A DNA stretch of 64,000 nucleotides from Flavobacteriaceae bacterium. Its GTDB lineage: Bacteria > Bacteroidota > Bacteroidia > Flavobacteriales > Flavobacteriaceae. Numbering within the stretch: the first letter of the stretch is position 1; each line of letters starts with the position of its first letter. The notes below the pieces were generated by a model that had not been told where the DNA came from, did not search any database, and saw nothing but the letters and a program-made list of their open reading frames with translations. Both the position numbers and the translations under genes were made by a program. This document shows, piece by piece, positions 37,974 to 47,249 of the stretch. The DNA is taken from assembly GCA_026709415.1 (NCBI GenBank), contig JAPOSZ010000029.1, positions 1-64,000 of the forward strand. Reading direction: 5' to 3'.

Positions 37974-39014
37974 ATGGTACAAGATAAGTTAATATCCAAG
38001 AAAAAGCCATTTTTTGAGATTTCTGAACAGTTAGAAGCCTACTTGAAGCAATACCGACGATGGATTCATCTATCATTAACATACCAAGATTTAACACGGT
38101 TTGCTGGTTCAACTGTCATTTATGATAAAAACCAGCAAGACAGTCTATGGATCCAAGTGTATTATAGTGAATATGAAAGAGTTGAAATTGAAAATAACTT
38201 GAAATTAGTCTATAACATGTTGCATTCAGATGGAAGAAAATCCAATCACCAATATTTTAATGTTGATTCCATTGACTATTGCACTTTTGGGAACTCACAC
38301 CCCTTCCGGATTAAAATTCGAAACACACTTAATGATAACTACACGTATTTTTATATCAAACAAACTGACAGCTCTCGAGTTTTTGGGTTAGAATTTGAGC
38401 ATATGTTATCACCATATAATTTAAACTATATGGTCAACCATCATATGCTCATTGAAGAACATATTATAGGCATTCCAGGGGATGTGTTTATAGAGGAGTA
38501 TTTATCTCTATGCAACGAAAGTGAAAAAGCACAAATCGCCAAGGAGTATGTTAAATTCAATGAGCGGTGTATGATTCGCTTATTGGGAGACATGCGTGCT
38601 TATAATTTTGTCATTATCCCTACTCACGATTTTGATCATGTCGTCCACAAAATCAGAGCTATTGATTTTGATCAACAATCTTATGAAGGTAAATTCATGG
38701 TTTATCGCCCTCAATTTTTCAAGGAAAATATTCAATTAATGGATTTAGTTCGTTTAAAACTCACCAAAGACTCCATATTTCAATATAAAGTGGAGGAAAG
38801 ATCAATTGTTGCCAGAAGAATCACCAGTTCTAAAGTTCGTTTGAATAAAATCCTTGATGTCATGAAAAATTCGACAGAGTCAACCAATGAAAATGTTAAT
38901 CGTTTAAAAGCAGAAATCTATAGTTATACTAATGAGTCATCGTTTAACGAATGCAATTCAATGGGAGATGTTATGGAAGCGACATTTAATTACATAAAAG
39001 CAAATTATTTGTAG
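37974..39014 (+). CDS. conserved-looking protein with kinase-like motifs, function unknown
   Basis: A 346-aa soluble protein. I recall similar unnamed proteins in Bacteroidota but cannot confirm it here. Two motifs resemble the active site of protein-kinase-like folds: LLGDMRAYNF (203-212), like the catalytic-loop pattern GDxRxxN, and AIDFDQ (229-234), like the metal-binding DFG/DFD segment, about 20 residues later as expected. YFYIKQ (125-130) and the glutamates of GLEFEHML could be the Lys-Glu pair of the N-lobe, but no glycine-rich loop is obvious. The C-terminal 90 residues are helical and charged. ATG 37974 is preferred; a TTG at 37905 would add 23 residues. It is monocistronic. Confidence 0.7.
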   Translation: MVQDKLISKKKPFFEISEQLEAYLKQYRRWIHLSLTYQDLTRFAGSTVIYDKNQQDSLWIQVYYSEYERVEIENNLKLVYNMLHSDGRKSNHQYFNVDSIDYCTFGNSHPFRIKIRNTLNDNYTYFYIKQTDSSRVFGLEFEHMLSPYNLNYMVNHHMLIEEHIIGIPGDVFIEEYLSLCNESEKAQIAKEYVKFNERCMIRLLGDMRAYNFVIIPTHDFDHVVHKIRAIDFDQQSYEGKFMVYRPQFFKENIQLMDLVRLKLTKDSIFQYKVEERSIVARRITSSKVRLNKILDVMKNSTESTNENVNRLKAEIYSYTNESSFNECNSMGDVMEATFNYIKANYL

Positions 39015-39348
39015 AAATATTTTGAACTCAATGAGTGTTATTCCATACAAATAGGGGCAGTATCGATTTTATGATACTATACTGAATACTTTCAGATGAT
39101 ATTCTACTTTCGATTAAGTTGGATTCACCAAAATTGATTTTGCGGCTTTGGGTTTCATGATCATTCGCTTGGACTTGGTTTTAATTATTTGATTGTGATG
39201 CCTCCATCTTTGGAGCATGATTTTTGCAAATCGGGATAAACATTTACTCTTTTTTCATTTTGTTTTATCTGACTTTCACTAGGAAAATAATATCATCAAT
39301 TAATTGTTTATTCTAAGCATTAAGCATACTTTAAAAATCATTTTGGAC
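39015..39348. other. intergenic region holding a candidate terminator
   Basis: No gene is seen in these 334 nt between the plus-strand kinase-like gene and the convergent ctaA. The only clear structure is the hairpin at 39198-39225. Confidence 0.5.
39198..39225 (+). terminator. candidate terminator downstream of the kinase-like gene
   Basis: ATGCCTCCA and TGGAGCAT pair over 8 bp with one bulged C and a TCTT loop, followed by GATTTTTG. It lies 184 nt after the stop codon, which is distant, so confidence is moderate. Confidence 0.45.
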
Positions 39349-40392
39349 CTAAGTTTGAAATTTGAAACCAAACTTCCAAAATGATTTATCCAAAATCACT
39401 AAAAAATATAATCCCAATAGAATACTAGCAAGCAAAAGATGCAATGGTTGAGTAGCAAAGGGAAAGTCGAAATGATACAATACTAAACCGATAATCACTT
39501 CAAGTAATATCAATGAGAATATGAATATAGCCAGTCTTGGTAATTGTTTTGATTTGAGAAACTGAAGGAATAAAGCAGCATGTAAAATCAGTAAAGCAAA
39601 ACCCAAGCGAGCATGCTGGTAATAACTAGTTGGTGTGTTTTGTTTTAAACTGATATCATTCATCAAAAGTCCTTCATTGATTTGTAAATCGACAATTTGA
39701 CGCACTTGTAATCCAAAACCGATTTGGACGATGAGTAGCCCAAAGCTTAGGATTAATAATCGATTAATCCAAGGGTTTTTGATATTTGAAATGATGGATT
39801 GATGTTGTCGGGTCAAAGAATATAACGTCATCAAAAAAAAGATAATAATCAATGCCACCACCATATGTATGGACACTTTAATTGGCAATAAATTAGAGTC
39901 GACGACGACTTTTCCAAGCCATCCCTGAAATCCCATAAGGAGTACCACCAAAAAGGAAAAAAAGATTAACGATTTCTGTGACTTGTAAAACCCAAGGGAT
40001 AACACAAATAATATAAGAGTAGCTAATCCAGCTAATGCCCCTAGTAATCGATTGATGTATTCAGTATAGGTTTTCTGAACATTAAATGCTGCGTAATCAT
40101 GCTTGGTATAAACTATCCAATTATTTTCCGAAAATTCTGATCGAGAAATGAAACTAGAATTGGCAACTAAGAGTCGATCGTTTTGAATGATGATTTGTCC
40201 TTTTTTATATTCTCGATGGGGATTCCAGTCAAGTTGTGACCGTTCCGTTGGAGGGATGATATAACCAAAACATTTAGGCCAATCAGGACAACCCATCCCA
40301 CTTCCAGTCATTCGCACGATGGATCCAGCGGTAATGACCAAATAGACTAAAATCAAACTGACTTTAACCCAAAGACGAAACCTATTTTTCAT
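39349..40392 (-). CDS. ctaA: heme A synthase, COX15/CtaA family
   Basis: Multispanning membrane enzyme that oxidises heme O to heme A for cytochrome oxidase. The 347-aa product has about eight transmembrane helices. Family features are AGSIVRMTGSGMGCPDWPK split as AGSIVRMTGSGMGCP and DWPKCFG at the N-terminus, YTEYINRLLGA (EYxNR motif), GWLGKVVVDSNL and a second-half duplicate of the helix bundle. A long periplasmic loop (about 40-105) after helix 1 resembles other Bacteroidota members. Its ATG at 40392 overlaps the end of the tRNA nucleotidyltransferase gene by 11 nt. Confidence 0.93.
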   Translation of the reverse strand: MKNRFRLWVKVSLILVYLVITAGSIVRMTGSGMGCPDWPKCFGYIIPPTERSQLDWNPHREYKKGQIIIQNDRLLVANSSFISRSEFSENNWIVYTKHDYAAFNVQKTYTEYINRLLGALAGLATLILFVLSLGFYKSQKSLIFFSFLVVLLMGFQGWLGKVVVDSNLLPIKVSIHMVVALIIIFFLMTLYSLTRQHQSIISNIKNPWINRLLILSFGLLIVQIGFGLQVRQIVDLQINEGLLMNDISLKQNTPTSYYQHARLGFALLILHAALFLQFLKSKQLPRLAIFIFSLILLEVIIGLVLYHFDFPFATQPLHLLLASILLGLYFLVILDKSFWKFGFKFQT

Positions 40393-41815
40393 CGGAAATT
40401 AAGCCCAATTTTTCCCCTTCTTGAACCATCAATTGAAATGCTTGTGCATAATTGTTTTCGATGTCTCCTTGAAGTATGGCTTCTTTAATAGCTTCCTTAA
40501 TAACGCCAACTTGTTTTGATGGTTTAATGTTAAAGTAGTCCATGATGAAATCACCACTGATTGGTGGCTGAAAATTTCTTAATCGATCTCGATTTTCAAC
40601 TTCAACTATTTTCCGCTTGACAATTTCAAAATTATGATAGTAGTTCTGAAATCGTTCTTTGTTTTTAGTCGTGATGTCCGCTTGACAAAGTGTAATGAGA
40701 TCGTCAATATGATCTCCAGCATCAAAAACTAATCGACGAATCGCAGAATCTGTAACTGAATCTTCGACAATGGAGATGGGACGAGAACTCATAAGAATCA
40801 TTTTTTGAACATATCTTAAGTGTTCATTTAAAGGCATATGTAATCGCTTAAAAATTGGTTTCACCATTTTCGAACCAACCAACTCATGATTCCAAAAAGT
40901 CCATTTGGAAGGTGGTATAAATTTTTTGGTGGCTGGTTTACCGATATCATGTAAAAGAGCTGCCCACCGTAGCCAAAGCTTGTGGGTTGCCCTCGATATA
41001 TTATCCACTACTTGCAGGGTATGTAAAAAATTGTCTTTGTGGGTGTAACCATCTATTTCTTCGACGCCTTTAAGATGGGTGACTTCGGGAATTAATAGTT
41101 CTAAAATGCCATGATCATCCAACAACTTTAAACCGATCGAAGGTTTTGGTGTTAGCAATATTTTATGTAACTCATCGACGATTCTTTCTCTAGAAACGAT
41201 TTCTAAACGATGTCGATTGTTTTGAATACCGGCAATGGTTTTGGGTTCAATGTCAAACTCTAGTCGAGTTGCAAAACGAACAGCTCTTAAAATTCTTAAA
41301 GGGTCATCACTGAATGTTTTAGCAGGTTCCAAAGGTGTGCGAATGAGTTTGGATTGAAGATCGCCAATACCATTAAAATAATCGTGTAGTGTGCCTAAGG
41401 TTTTAGAATTAATGCTTACGGCTAGGGCATTGATTGTAAAGTCTCTTCGATACAAATCATCTCTTAATGTACCAGTCTTGACAATAGGGTTTCGACTATG
41501 ACGTGAATAGGATTCTTTACGTGCCCCAACAAATTCATAAACTAAATTTTTGTATTGAAACATAGCCGTCCCATAAGTTTTATAAACCACAAATTTTGAC
41601 ACTTCTTTGAGCTTAGCGTGGACTTGTTTGGCAAATGCGATACCATCACCGACAATGACAATATCCAATTCCTTGATTGGAAATCGCTTTAAAATATAGT
41701 CTCGTATACAACCTCCCACTAAATAAGCTTCAATGGAAAGCTCGTCAGCAACGGTTTGTATTTCTTGAATGCCATCAAATCCAAGTAATAATCCAGAATC
41801 GATTTGAGAATTCAA
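40382..41815 (-). CDS. cca: CCA-adding tRNA nucleotidyltransferase with HD domain
   Basis: A 477-aa class II nucleotidyltransferase that builds or repairs the tRNA 3-prime CCA end; poly(A) polymerase activity is the main alternative. The N-terminal domain has LVGGCIRDYIL (about 32-42) and the catalytic KELDIVIVGD. RRDFTINALAV and DPLRILRAVRFATRL are family motifs. An HD domain follows with HTLQVV and WAALLHDIGKP. The first codon is TTG at 41815, overlapping the tsaC stop, so translation is probably coupled. Confidence 0.92.
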   Translation of the reverse strand: MNSQIDSGLLLGFDGIQEIQTVADELSIEAYLVGGCIRDYILKRFPIKELDIVIVGDGIAFAKQVHAKLKEVSKFVVYKTYGTAMFQYKNLVYEFVGARKESYSRHSRNPIVKTGTLRDDLYRRDFTINALAVSINSKTLGTLHDYFNGIGDLQSKLIRTPLEPAKTFSDDPLRILRAVRFATRLEFDIEPKTIAGIQNNRHRLEIVSRERIVDELHKILLTPKPSIGLKLLDDHGILELLIPEVTHLKGVEEIDGYTHKDNFLHTLQVVDNISRATHKLWLRWAALLHDIGKPATKKFIPPSKWTFWNHELVGSKMVKPIFKRLHMPLNEHLRYVQKMILMSSRPISIVEDSVTDSAIRRLVFDAGDHIDDLITLCQADITTKNKERFQNYYHNFEIVKRKIVEVENRDRLRNFQPPISGDFIMDYFNIKPSKQVGVIKEAIKEAILQGDIENNYAQAFQLMVQEGEKLGLISDEK

Positions 41816-42363
41816 TGACGTAAGATTTCAATCGTTCCAGATCTGCCGACCCGGACGACTTTCGATGGAATTTTAGTTCCGGTCCACTCAAATAATGGAA
41901 CAATATAGTCTACTTTATCGATGATGCCCCTGTCAATGTCCGTGTATTCTTTTGGTGAGTTTTGACCAGTGAGGTTAGCAGAAGTCGAAATAATGGGTTT
42001 GCCAAAATGATGGATTAAATCGCGGCAAAATTTTGTTTTAATAATTCTAATTCCAATAGACCCATCTTCGGCGATTACCTTTGAAGCTAAATTTTTTGCT
42101 TCTGGATAGATAATCGTAGTTGGTGTCATTGAGGTCACCAAATCTTGAATTTGATTAGGGATGCTTTGTACATAGTTTTTGAGCATTTCTGATGAATCAA
42201 CTAGAATGATGAATGGCAGATTTTGGGGTCTTTGTTTTAGATGATAGATTTTGTCAGCGACGACATCTGAAGTCGCGTCACCCCCAAGACCCCAAATGGT
42301 ATCAGTCGGATAGAGAATGACATTTTTCTCCTTTAGATGTTGAACTGCCTCTTGGATGTACAA
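41812..42363 (-). CDS. tsaC: L-threonylcarbamoyladenylate synthase (TsaC/Sua5/YrdC)
   Basis: Makes threonylcarbamoyl-AMP for the t6A37 tRNA modification. The 183-aa single-domain form (TsaC-like, without the Sua5 C-terminal domain) shows VILYPTDTIWGLGGDA (about 15-30), KIYHLKQRPQNLPFIILV, IGIRI and PIISTSANLTGQ. The only start before the conserved N-terminus is TTG at 42363. It lies between dapD (31 nt) and cca (overlapping), in a minus-strand operon with two tRNA-related genes. Confidence 0.94.
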   Translation of the reverse strand: MYIQEAVQHLKEKNVILYPTDTIWGLGGDATSDVVADKIYHLKQRPQNLPFIILVDSSEMLKNYVQSIPNQIQDLVTSMTPTTIIYPEAKNLASKVIAEDGSIGIRIIKTKFCRDLIHHFGKPIISTSANLTGQNSPKEYTDIDRGIIDKVDYIVPLFEWTGTKIPSKVVRVGRSGTIEILRH

Positions 42364-42394
42364 AAAATGAATTTTACATGTATAAAAACCCGAA

Positions 42395-43207
42395 TTATAC
42401 GGCTACTTCGTGCGTTCGTAATGCTTGATTAAGAGATGTTTTTTTGTCTGTAGATTCTTTTCGTTTTCCAATAATCAATGCACAAGGAACTTGATAATCT
42501 CCCGATGGAAAACTTTTAGTATAACTCCCGGGAATGACCACCGATCTAGACGGAACGATTCCTTTATAAATTTTTTGTTCTGGTCCACTAACATCGATTA
42601 TTTTGGTAGAAGCCGTCAAAACAACATTAGCTCCGAGAACAGCATCAGCATGAATATGGACTCCTTCAACAACGATTGACCGGGAACCTAAAAAACAATG
42701 ATCTTCAATAATCACCGGAGCCGCTTGTAAAGGCTCTAAGACTCCGCCAACACCAACACCGCCGCTGAGATGGACATTTTTCCCTATCTGAGCACAACTT
42801 CCAACAGTAGCCCACGTATCAACCATGGTGCCGCTGTCAACATAAGCTCCAATATTGACATAACTAGGCATCATGATGACGTTTGGAGCGACATAAGAAC
42901 CAAAACGAGCTATAGCATGTGGTACAACACGTACCCCTTTGGATGGATAATCTTTTTTTAATGGGATTTTATCATGAAATTCAAACGGTCCTACTTCAAT
43001 TTTATTCATTTTCTGGATCGGAAAATAAAGGATAACCGCTTTTTTTATCCATTGATTCACTTGCCAACCAGATTCTTCTTTTTGAGCTACTCTTAATTTT
43101 CCATCATCCAAGAGTTGGATTACTTTTCGGATGGCATGACAATAGTTGGACTTTGATAAAAGAGAACGGTTGTTCCAAACTTTTTCAATTGTTTTCTGAA
43201 GTTCCAT
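42395..43207 (-). CDS. dapD: 2,3,4,5-tetrahydropyridine-2,6-dicarboxylate N-succinyltransferase
   Basis: Left-handed beta-helix acyltransferase in the succinylase branch of diaminopimelate/lysine synthesis. The 270-aa product has an N-terminal helical part (LQKTIEKVWNNRSLLS) and hexapeptide repeats from about residue 100: ARFGSYVAPNVIMMPSYVN, GTMVDTWATVGSCAQIG and GGVGVGGVLEPLQAAPVI with IEDHCFLGSRS. ATG 43207 is preferred over a TTG at 43216. It appears to lead the dapD-tsaC-cca-ctaA run. Confidence 0.95.
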   Translation of the reverse strand: MELQKTIEKVWNNRSLLSKSNYCHAIRKVIQLLDDGKLRVAQKEESGWQVNQWIKKAVILYFPIQKMNKIEVGPFEFHDKIPLKKDYPSKGVRVVPHAIARFGSYVAPNVIMMPSYVNIGAYVDSGTMVDTWATVGSCAQIGKNVHLSGGVGVGGVLEPLQAAPVIIEDHCFLGSRSIVVEGVHIHADAVLGANVVLTASTKIIDVSGPEQKIYKGIVPSRSVVIPGSYTKSFPSGDYQVPCALIIGKRKESTDKKTSLNQALRTHEVAV

Positions 43208-43213
43208 ATCAAG

Positions 43214-43221
43214 CAAATTTA
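43214..43221 (-). promoter_or_regulatory. candidate -7 promoter box of dapD, near-leaderless
   Basis: On the minus strand TAAATTTG matches TAnnTTTG and ends only 6 nt before the dapD ATG. If used, the transcript would start at or very near the initiation codon. No -33 TTTG is apparent. Confidence 0.4.
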
Positions 43222-43339
43222 GACAATCAACACTTTGTTTTTGGTTGAAAAGATAATTGCAAAATATTTTGATTTATTGAGAACTAAATACTTGTCGATG
43301 ATGATCCATTGAAGGATATCATACAATTCTTTTTCTAAT

Positions 43340-43347
43340 TAATTTTG
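43340..43347 (+). promoter_or_regulatory. candidate -7 promoter box of ruvX, near-leaderless
   Basis: TAATTTTG matches the -7 consensus and ends 2 nt before the first possible ATG (43350) and 8 nt before the second (43356). If real, the second ATG would be the start, on a leaderless or almost leaderless mRNA. Confidence 0.4.
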
Positions 43348-43355
43348 ATATGGTT

Positions 43356-43778
43356 ATGTCTCAACTTTTAGCTATTGATTATGGAACCAAAAGGGTGGGA
43401 CTTGCTATTTCTGATCCTCAACAAAAAATTTCTAGTCCTCTTAAAACAGTGCCATTAAAACTAGCCATTGAAAATATCCAACAAATATCCCAAGATTATC
43501 AGATTGAAACGATTATTTTGGGTATTCCTAAACAAAAAAACGGACAATATTCTGAAATCATCAATCAAATAAAAGAATTCGAAGTAACATTAAATACTGT
43601 CTTACCAACCGTAAGAATCATACATCACGAAGAACGATATACATCCAAAATGGCTCAACGGATCGTTTTGGAGAGTGGCCTCAAAAAACAAAAGCGAAAG
43701 AATAAATCATTATTAGATAAAATTAGTGCCTCGATTCTTCTTGAATCTTATATTGAAAGTGTAGAACAATCAATATGA
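43356..43778 (+). CDS. ruvX: putative pre-16S rRNA nuclease / Holliday junction resolvase-like RuvX (YqgF)
   Basis: RNase H-fold protein of 140 aa implicated in 16S rRNA 5-prime maturation. It shows LLAIDYGTKRVGLAISD (first catalytic Asp), a second motif IIHHEERYTSKMAQR (Glu region) and DKISASILLESYI (last Asp). ATG at 43356 gives MSQLLAIDYG as in homologues; an ATG at 43350 would add MV. The stop overlaps the def start by 4 nt (ATGA), so the two are coupled. Confidence 0.93.
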   Translation: MSQLLAIDYGTKRVGLAISDPQQKISSPLKTVPLKLAIENIQQISQDYQIETIILGIPKQKNGQYSEIINQIKEFEVTLNTVLPTVRIIHHEERYTSKMAQRIVLESGLKKQKRKNKSLLDKISASILLESYIESVEQSI

Positions 43779-44353
43779 GTTTACCCATTTATTCTTATGG
43801 TCATAAAGTTTTAAGAAAAAAGGCGCCCCCTATCGATAAACATTATCCCAATCTTAGTCAACTGATAGATCAAATGTGGGTAACTATGGAAAACGCTCAA
43901 GGGGTTGGTTTGGCAGCTCCACAAATCGGCAAATCCATAAGATTATTTATCGTTGATACAAGACCATTGTATATATCCAATGACCGCTTAGATATTCACA
44001 ATCAAATAGAATTAAAATCGTTTCGCCAAACATTTATCAACCCAATTATTACTAAAGAAGAAGGGGAATATTGGAGTTATAGTGAAGGATGTTTGAGCAT
44101 TCCAACGATTCGAGAAAATGTAAAAAGAAAAAATCGTATCGCTATAGAATATTTAGATGTTGATTTTAAGCAGCACAACAAAATTTTTGAAGGGTTACTA
44201 GCAAGAGTCATCCAACATGAATATGACCATATTGAAGGGATTCTTTTTACTGATTTACTTTCCCCCTTTAAAAAAAGATTACTAAAAGGCAAGTTATCGG
44301 ACATTCAAATTGGTAAATGTGAGGTTGACTATCCCATGCGATTTTTTTCATAG
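43775..44353 (+). CDS. def: peptide deformylase
   Basis: Metalloenzyme that removes the N-formyl group from nascent proteins. The 192-aa product carries all three motifs: GVGLAAPQIG (about 46-55), EGCLSIP (about 106-112, metal Cys) and HEYDHIEG (about 148-155, metal His residues and catalytic Glu). The ruvX-def order with overlap, followed by mazG after 40 nt, is a usual Bacteroidota arrangement. Confidence 0.97.
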   Translation: MSLPIYSYGHKVLRKKAPPIDKHYPNLSQLIDQMWVTMENAQGVGLAAPQIGKSIRLFIVDTRPLYISNDRLDIHNQIELKSFRQTFINPIITKEEGEYWSYSEGCLSIPTIRENVKRKNRIAIEYLDVDFKQHNKIFEGLLARVIQHEYDHIEGILFTDLLSPFKKRLLKGKLSDIQIGKCEVDYPMRFFS

Positions 44354-44393
44354 AACGGCTTTTTTTGATTCCTTTATTTTGTTTTATTAACCC

Positions 44394-45155
44394 ATGAAAT
44401 CGTTTAATAGGTTGGTGAAAATCATCGATGAACTTAGAGAGAAATGCCCATGGGATGCCAAACAGACTTTTGAAACTTTAAGAATATTGACTATCGAAGA
44501 AACTTATGAGCTCAATGACGCCATTATTAACGGAGATGATCAAGAACTGAAAAATGAATTAGGAGATCTTTTGATGCACATTGTGTTTTACTGCAATATC
44601 GCTAGAGAAAAAGGAATTTTTGAAATAGAGAATGTCCTCCATGAGGTCTGTGAGAAACTTATCAAAAGACACCCACATGTTTATAAAAATCAAAGTTTGA
44701 AAGATGGAGATTCGATGGAAAAAAATTGGGAAAAAATAAAATTAAAAAGTGGTTCAAAAAGTGTATTGCAAGGGGTCCCAAATTCAATGGAGCCGTTATC
44801 CAAAGCAACTAGAATCCAACAAAAAGTGGCTGCTGTGGGTTTTGATTGGAAACAAAGTCATCATGTTTTAGAAAAAGTCAAAGAAGAAATTGTTGAATTG
44901 GAAAAAGAAGTCCAAGGGAAAAATAAGGCGAAGATGGAAGAGGAGTTTGGGGATGTCCTTTTTTCATTAATAAACTATGCTCGATTTATTGCGATAGATC
45001 CAGATCGGGCTTTACAAATGGCCAACAAAAAGTTTATGGATCGATTTCAGACAATGGAAAAACTCATCAATGAAAAGAAACGATCAATTTCAGATCTCTC
45101 CGTTGATGAGTTAGATAAGTATTGGGAAAAATCAAAAAAAATCAAGAATTCATAA
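44394..45155 (+). CDS. mazG: nucleoside triphosphate pyrophosphohydrolase MazG
   Basis: House-cleaning NTP pyrophosphatase of 253 aa with two MazG-type helical modules. The first has KCPWDAKQTFETLRILTIEETYE (start CPWDAKQT, then EETYELNDAI) and NELGDLLMHIVFY, giving the metal-binding ExxE..ExxD set. The second has EKVKEEIVELEKEV and EEFGDVLFSLINYARF. The full two-domain length shows it is not a phage-type short MazG. It follows def on the same strand. Confidence 0.95.
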   Translation: MKSFNRLVKIIDELREKCPWDAKQTFETLRILTIEETYELNDAIINGDDQELKNELGDLLMHIVFYCNIAREKGIFEIENVLHEVCEKLIKRHPHVYKNQSLKDGDSMEKNWEKIKLKSGSKSVLQGVPNSMEPLSKATRIQQKVAAVGFDWKQSHHVLEKVKEEIVELEKEVQGKNKAKMEEEFGDVLFSLINYARFIAIDPDRALQMANKKFMDRFQTMEKLINEKKRSISDLSVDELDKYWEKSKKIKNS

Positions 45156-45405
45156 AGAAGTCAATTTATGAGTATTTTAAAACCCCGCGAATCTTTCTAT
45201 GGACGTTTCGATGGTCAAACTAAATGATTGGACCCCATACGAATTCAGTGTTAGGAGTTCCTTTGAAACAACAATCATTGTTGTCAATGGAATTGTATGA
45301 GTAGGTGAAACGAGTTTTTCAATAATATTCAACCAAAAAAAATCAGGAGTAGTTCAAGAATGAAATTGTAATTTTGTAGTGCTCTACAGAAATCAAATTA
45401 CAAGC
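45156..45405. other. intergenic region with a small hairpin
   Basis: No gene is seen. A perfect 7-bp inverted repeat ACAACAA / TTGTTGT with a 3-nt loop lies at 45268-45284, without a T-run. A -7 box at 45369-45376 is listed separately. Confidence 0.4.
45369..45376 (+). promoter_or_regulatory. candidate -7 promoter box of the DUF4861-like gene
   Basis: TAATTTTG fits TAnnTTTG and ends 29 nt before the ATG at 45406. The -33 element is not evident. Confidence 0.35.
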
Positions 45406-46608
45406 ATGAAAAATTCGTTATTCAAGTTCATTTTATCACCAATTTTAGTGCTGGTTATCTTTATTTTTTCTTGCAGAAATTTTGATAACCATCACCAAAT
45501 CACCTTTGAAATAACTAATTCTTTAGATTTTGAACGAAGCGAAATCGTAGGTATTTCTATCGACAAATTATCAAGTATTTTAGAAGAAACAAGTCATGAA
45601 AATATAAGGATCAAAAAAACTGATTCAGATGTATACTTGGTGACACAATGGATTGATAATGATGGTGATCAACTAGATGATGAAATTCTTTTCCCAGCGC
45701 ATTTAGAACCTAATCAAAAAAAGAATTTTCAGATTATCATTGATAGTCTTGGCCAGAAGCCCGTCAATAATGTGGTGGCATACTCAAGATTTGTACCTGA
45801 ACGTACGGATGACTATACTTGGGAAAATGACAAAGTGGCTTTTCGGACCTATGGTCCTGAAGCTCAAAAAAGAGCCGAAGAAAACCAACCAGGTGGTACG
45901 TTATCTAGTGGAATCGATTTATGGCTAAAGCGTGTGGAGTATTCTGTGATTGATCAATGGTATGCTAATAATTTAAAATCACCAGGTTATTACCATACAG
46001 ATCATGGGGAAGGGTATGATCCTTATCACGTGGGTATTAGTCGAGGAACCGGTGGGACCGGAATTTGGAAAGAAGATTCTTTAATCACCTCAAAGAATTT
46101 CTCGTCATACAAAACAATTGCAACTGGTCCCCTGCGAACGGTGTTCGAGCTCTATTATGCTCCTTGGGGACCTTATCACATCGAAGAAAAGAAACGAATC
46201 ACCTTAGATTTAGGCTCTAATTTTTCAAAGTTTGAAAACTCATTGGATGCCAAGACCCCTATAAATAACTACGCTATTGGAATTACGCTTCATGATAATA
46301 AAGGAGAAATCGTTACGAATCAAGAATCAGGATGGTTTTTACATTGGGAACCGATTGATGAGACCCATGTCGGTCAAGGAATTGTCATGAATTCACAACA
46401 CATCCAAGATGTTGTCGAATCTCGAACGGATATTCCAGACCAGAGTCATCTTTTGGTTCTCACAAACCCAAATCTCCAAAAAATTACATTCTATGCCGGT
46501 TTTGCCTGGACAAAAAGTGGTCAGGTATCGAATCAAGCCGATTGGGAAGAATTAGTCAGGCAAAAGGTTAAAAAAATAAACGAACCTTTGGAAATAGTAT
46601 TTCAATAA
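45406..46608 (+). CDS. DUF4861-like lipoprotein
   Basis: A 400-aa protein with a lipoprotein signal peptide ending VIFIFSC from the ATG at 45406. The body fits DUF4861: an N-terminal ITFEITNSLDFERSEIV segment, VTQWIDNDGDQLDDEILFPAHL (here split at DGDQLDDEILF), then KVAFRTYGPEA, YHTDHGEGYDPYHVG and ATGPLRTVFELYY. Such proteins occur beside carbohydrate-degradation genes in Bacteroidota, but no sugar-degradation cluster surrounds this copy. A polysaccharide- or glycan-related envelope role is inference only. Confidence 0.8.
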   Translation: MKNSLFKFILSPILVLVIFIFSCRNFDNHHQITFEITNSLDFERSEIVGISIDKLSSILEETSHENIRIKKTDSDVYLVTQWIDNDGDQLDDEILFPAHLEPNQKKNFQIIIDSLGQKPVNNVVAYSRFVPERTDDYTWENDKVAFRTYGPEAQKRAEENQPGGTLSSGIDLWLKRVEYSVIDQWYANNLKSPGYYHTDHGEGYDPYHVGISRGTGGTGIWKEDSLITSKNFSSYKTIATGPLRTVFELYYAPWGPYHIEEKKRITLDLGSNFSKFENSLDAKTPINNYAIGITLHDNKGEIVTNQESGWFLHWEPIDETHVGQGIVMNSQHIQDVVESRTDIPDQSHLLVLTNPNLQKITFYAGFAWTKSGQVSNQADWEELVRQKVKKINEPLEIVFQ

Positions 46609-46727
46609 TCAGCGCTAGATTCTTGTCATCAGAAATAGTAGCCATGAGTGGGATGTTTTCTATATCGAAGACAAAAACTGACCATTGTGGATTGAGAGAA
46701 AACAAAATTCATAGATTGACATCTAGA

Positions 46728-47168
46728 TTAGGATAGATTTGGGGAATGAGATTCAAGTAAAAAACTCTCAACCGCCAAACGATAGACATCAATTCCAAAA
46801 CCAACGATTAATCCTTTAACATATGGGGTGATGTACGATTTATGTCGAAAATCTTCTCTTGCTAGCGTATTGGATATATGGACCTCAACAACCGGGGTAT
46901 CGATGGCTCTAATGGCATCTCCCATCCCAACGGAAGTATGCGTATAAGCGGCTGCGTTGAGAATGACACCATCAAAAGCGGCGTCAGATTGCTGAATAAA
47001 ATTGATTAATTCCCCTTCAATATTGGATTGAAAAGCTTTGAAATGGATCGTCGCATATGACTTTTGAAGTAATTCAAAATATTCTTCAAAAGTTTGAGCC
47101 CCATAGATCGTATTTTCTCTTTTTCCAAGTAAATTCAGATTTGGACCATTAATAATTGCAATTTTCAT
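46728..47168 (-). CDS. aroQ: 3-dehydroquinate dehydratase, type II
   Basis: Shikimate-pathway enzyme of 146 aa. Family landmarks are IINGPNLNLLGKRE (about 5-18) with the catalytic tyrosine in ENTIYGAQT, FDGVILNAAAYTHTSVGMGDAI, PVVEVHISNTLAREDFRHKS and the terminal GFGIDVYRLAVE. The ATG at 47168 fits. It is divergent from xerD, with 81 nt between starts, an arrangement I associate with Bacteroidota. Confidence 0.96.
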   Translation of the reverse strand: MKIAIINGPNLNLLGKRENTIYGAQTFEEYFELLQKSYATIHFKAFQSNIEGELINFIQQSDAAFDGVILNAAAYTHTSVGMGDAIRAIDTPVVEVHISNTLAREDFRHKSYITPYVKGLIVGFGIDVYRLAVESFLLESHSPNLS

Positions 47169-47236
47169 GGAATGAATTTGAAGCTAAATTACATTTTTGA
47201 AGTCTTCATAAAAGACTGAAAGACATACTAAGTGAC

Positions 47237-47244
47237 TAAATTTG
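47237..47244 (+). promoter_or_regulatory. candidate -7 promoter box of xerD, near-leaderless
   Basis: TAAATTTG matches TAnnTTTG and ends 5 nt before the xerD ATG. A -33 TTTG at the usual distance is missing. Confidence 0.35.
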
Positions 47245-47249
47245 AATGA

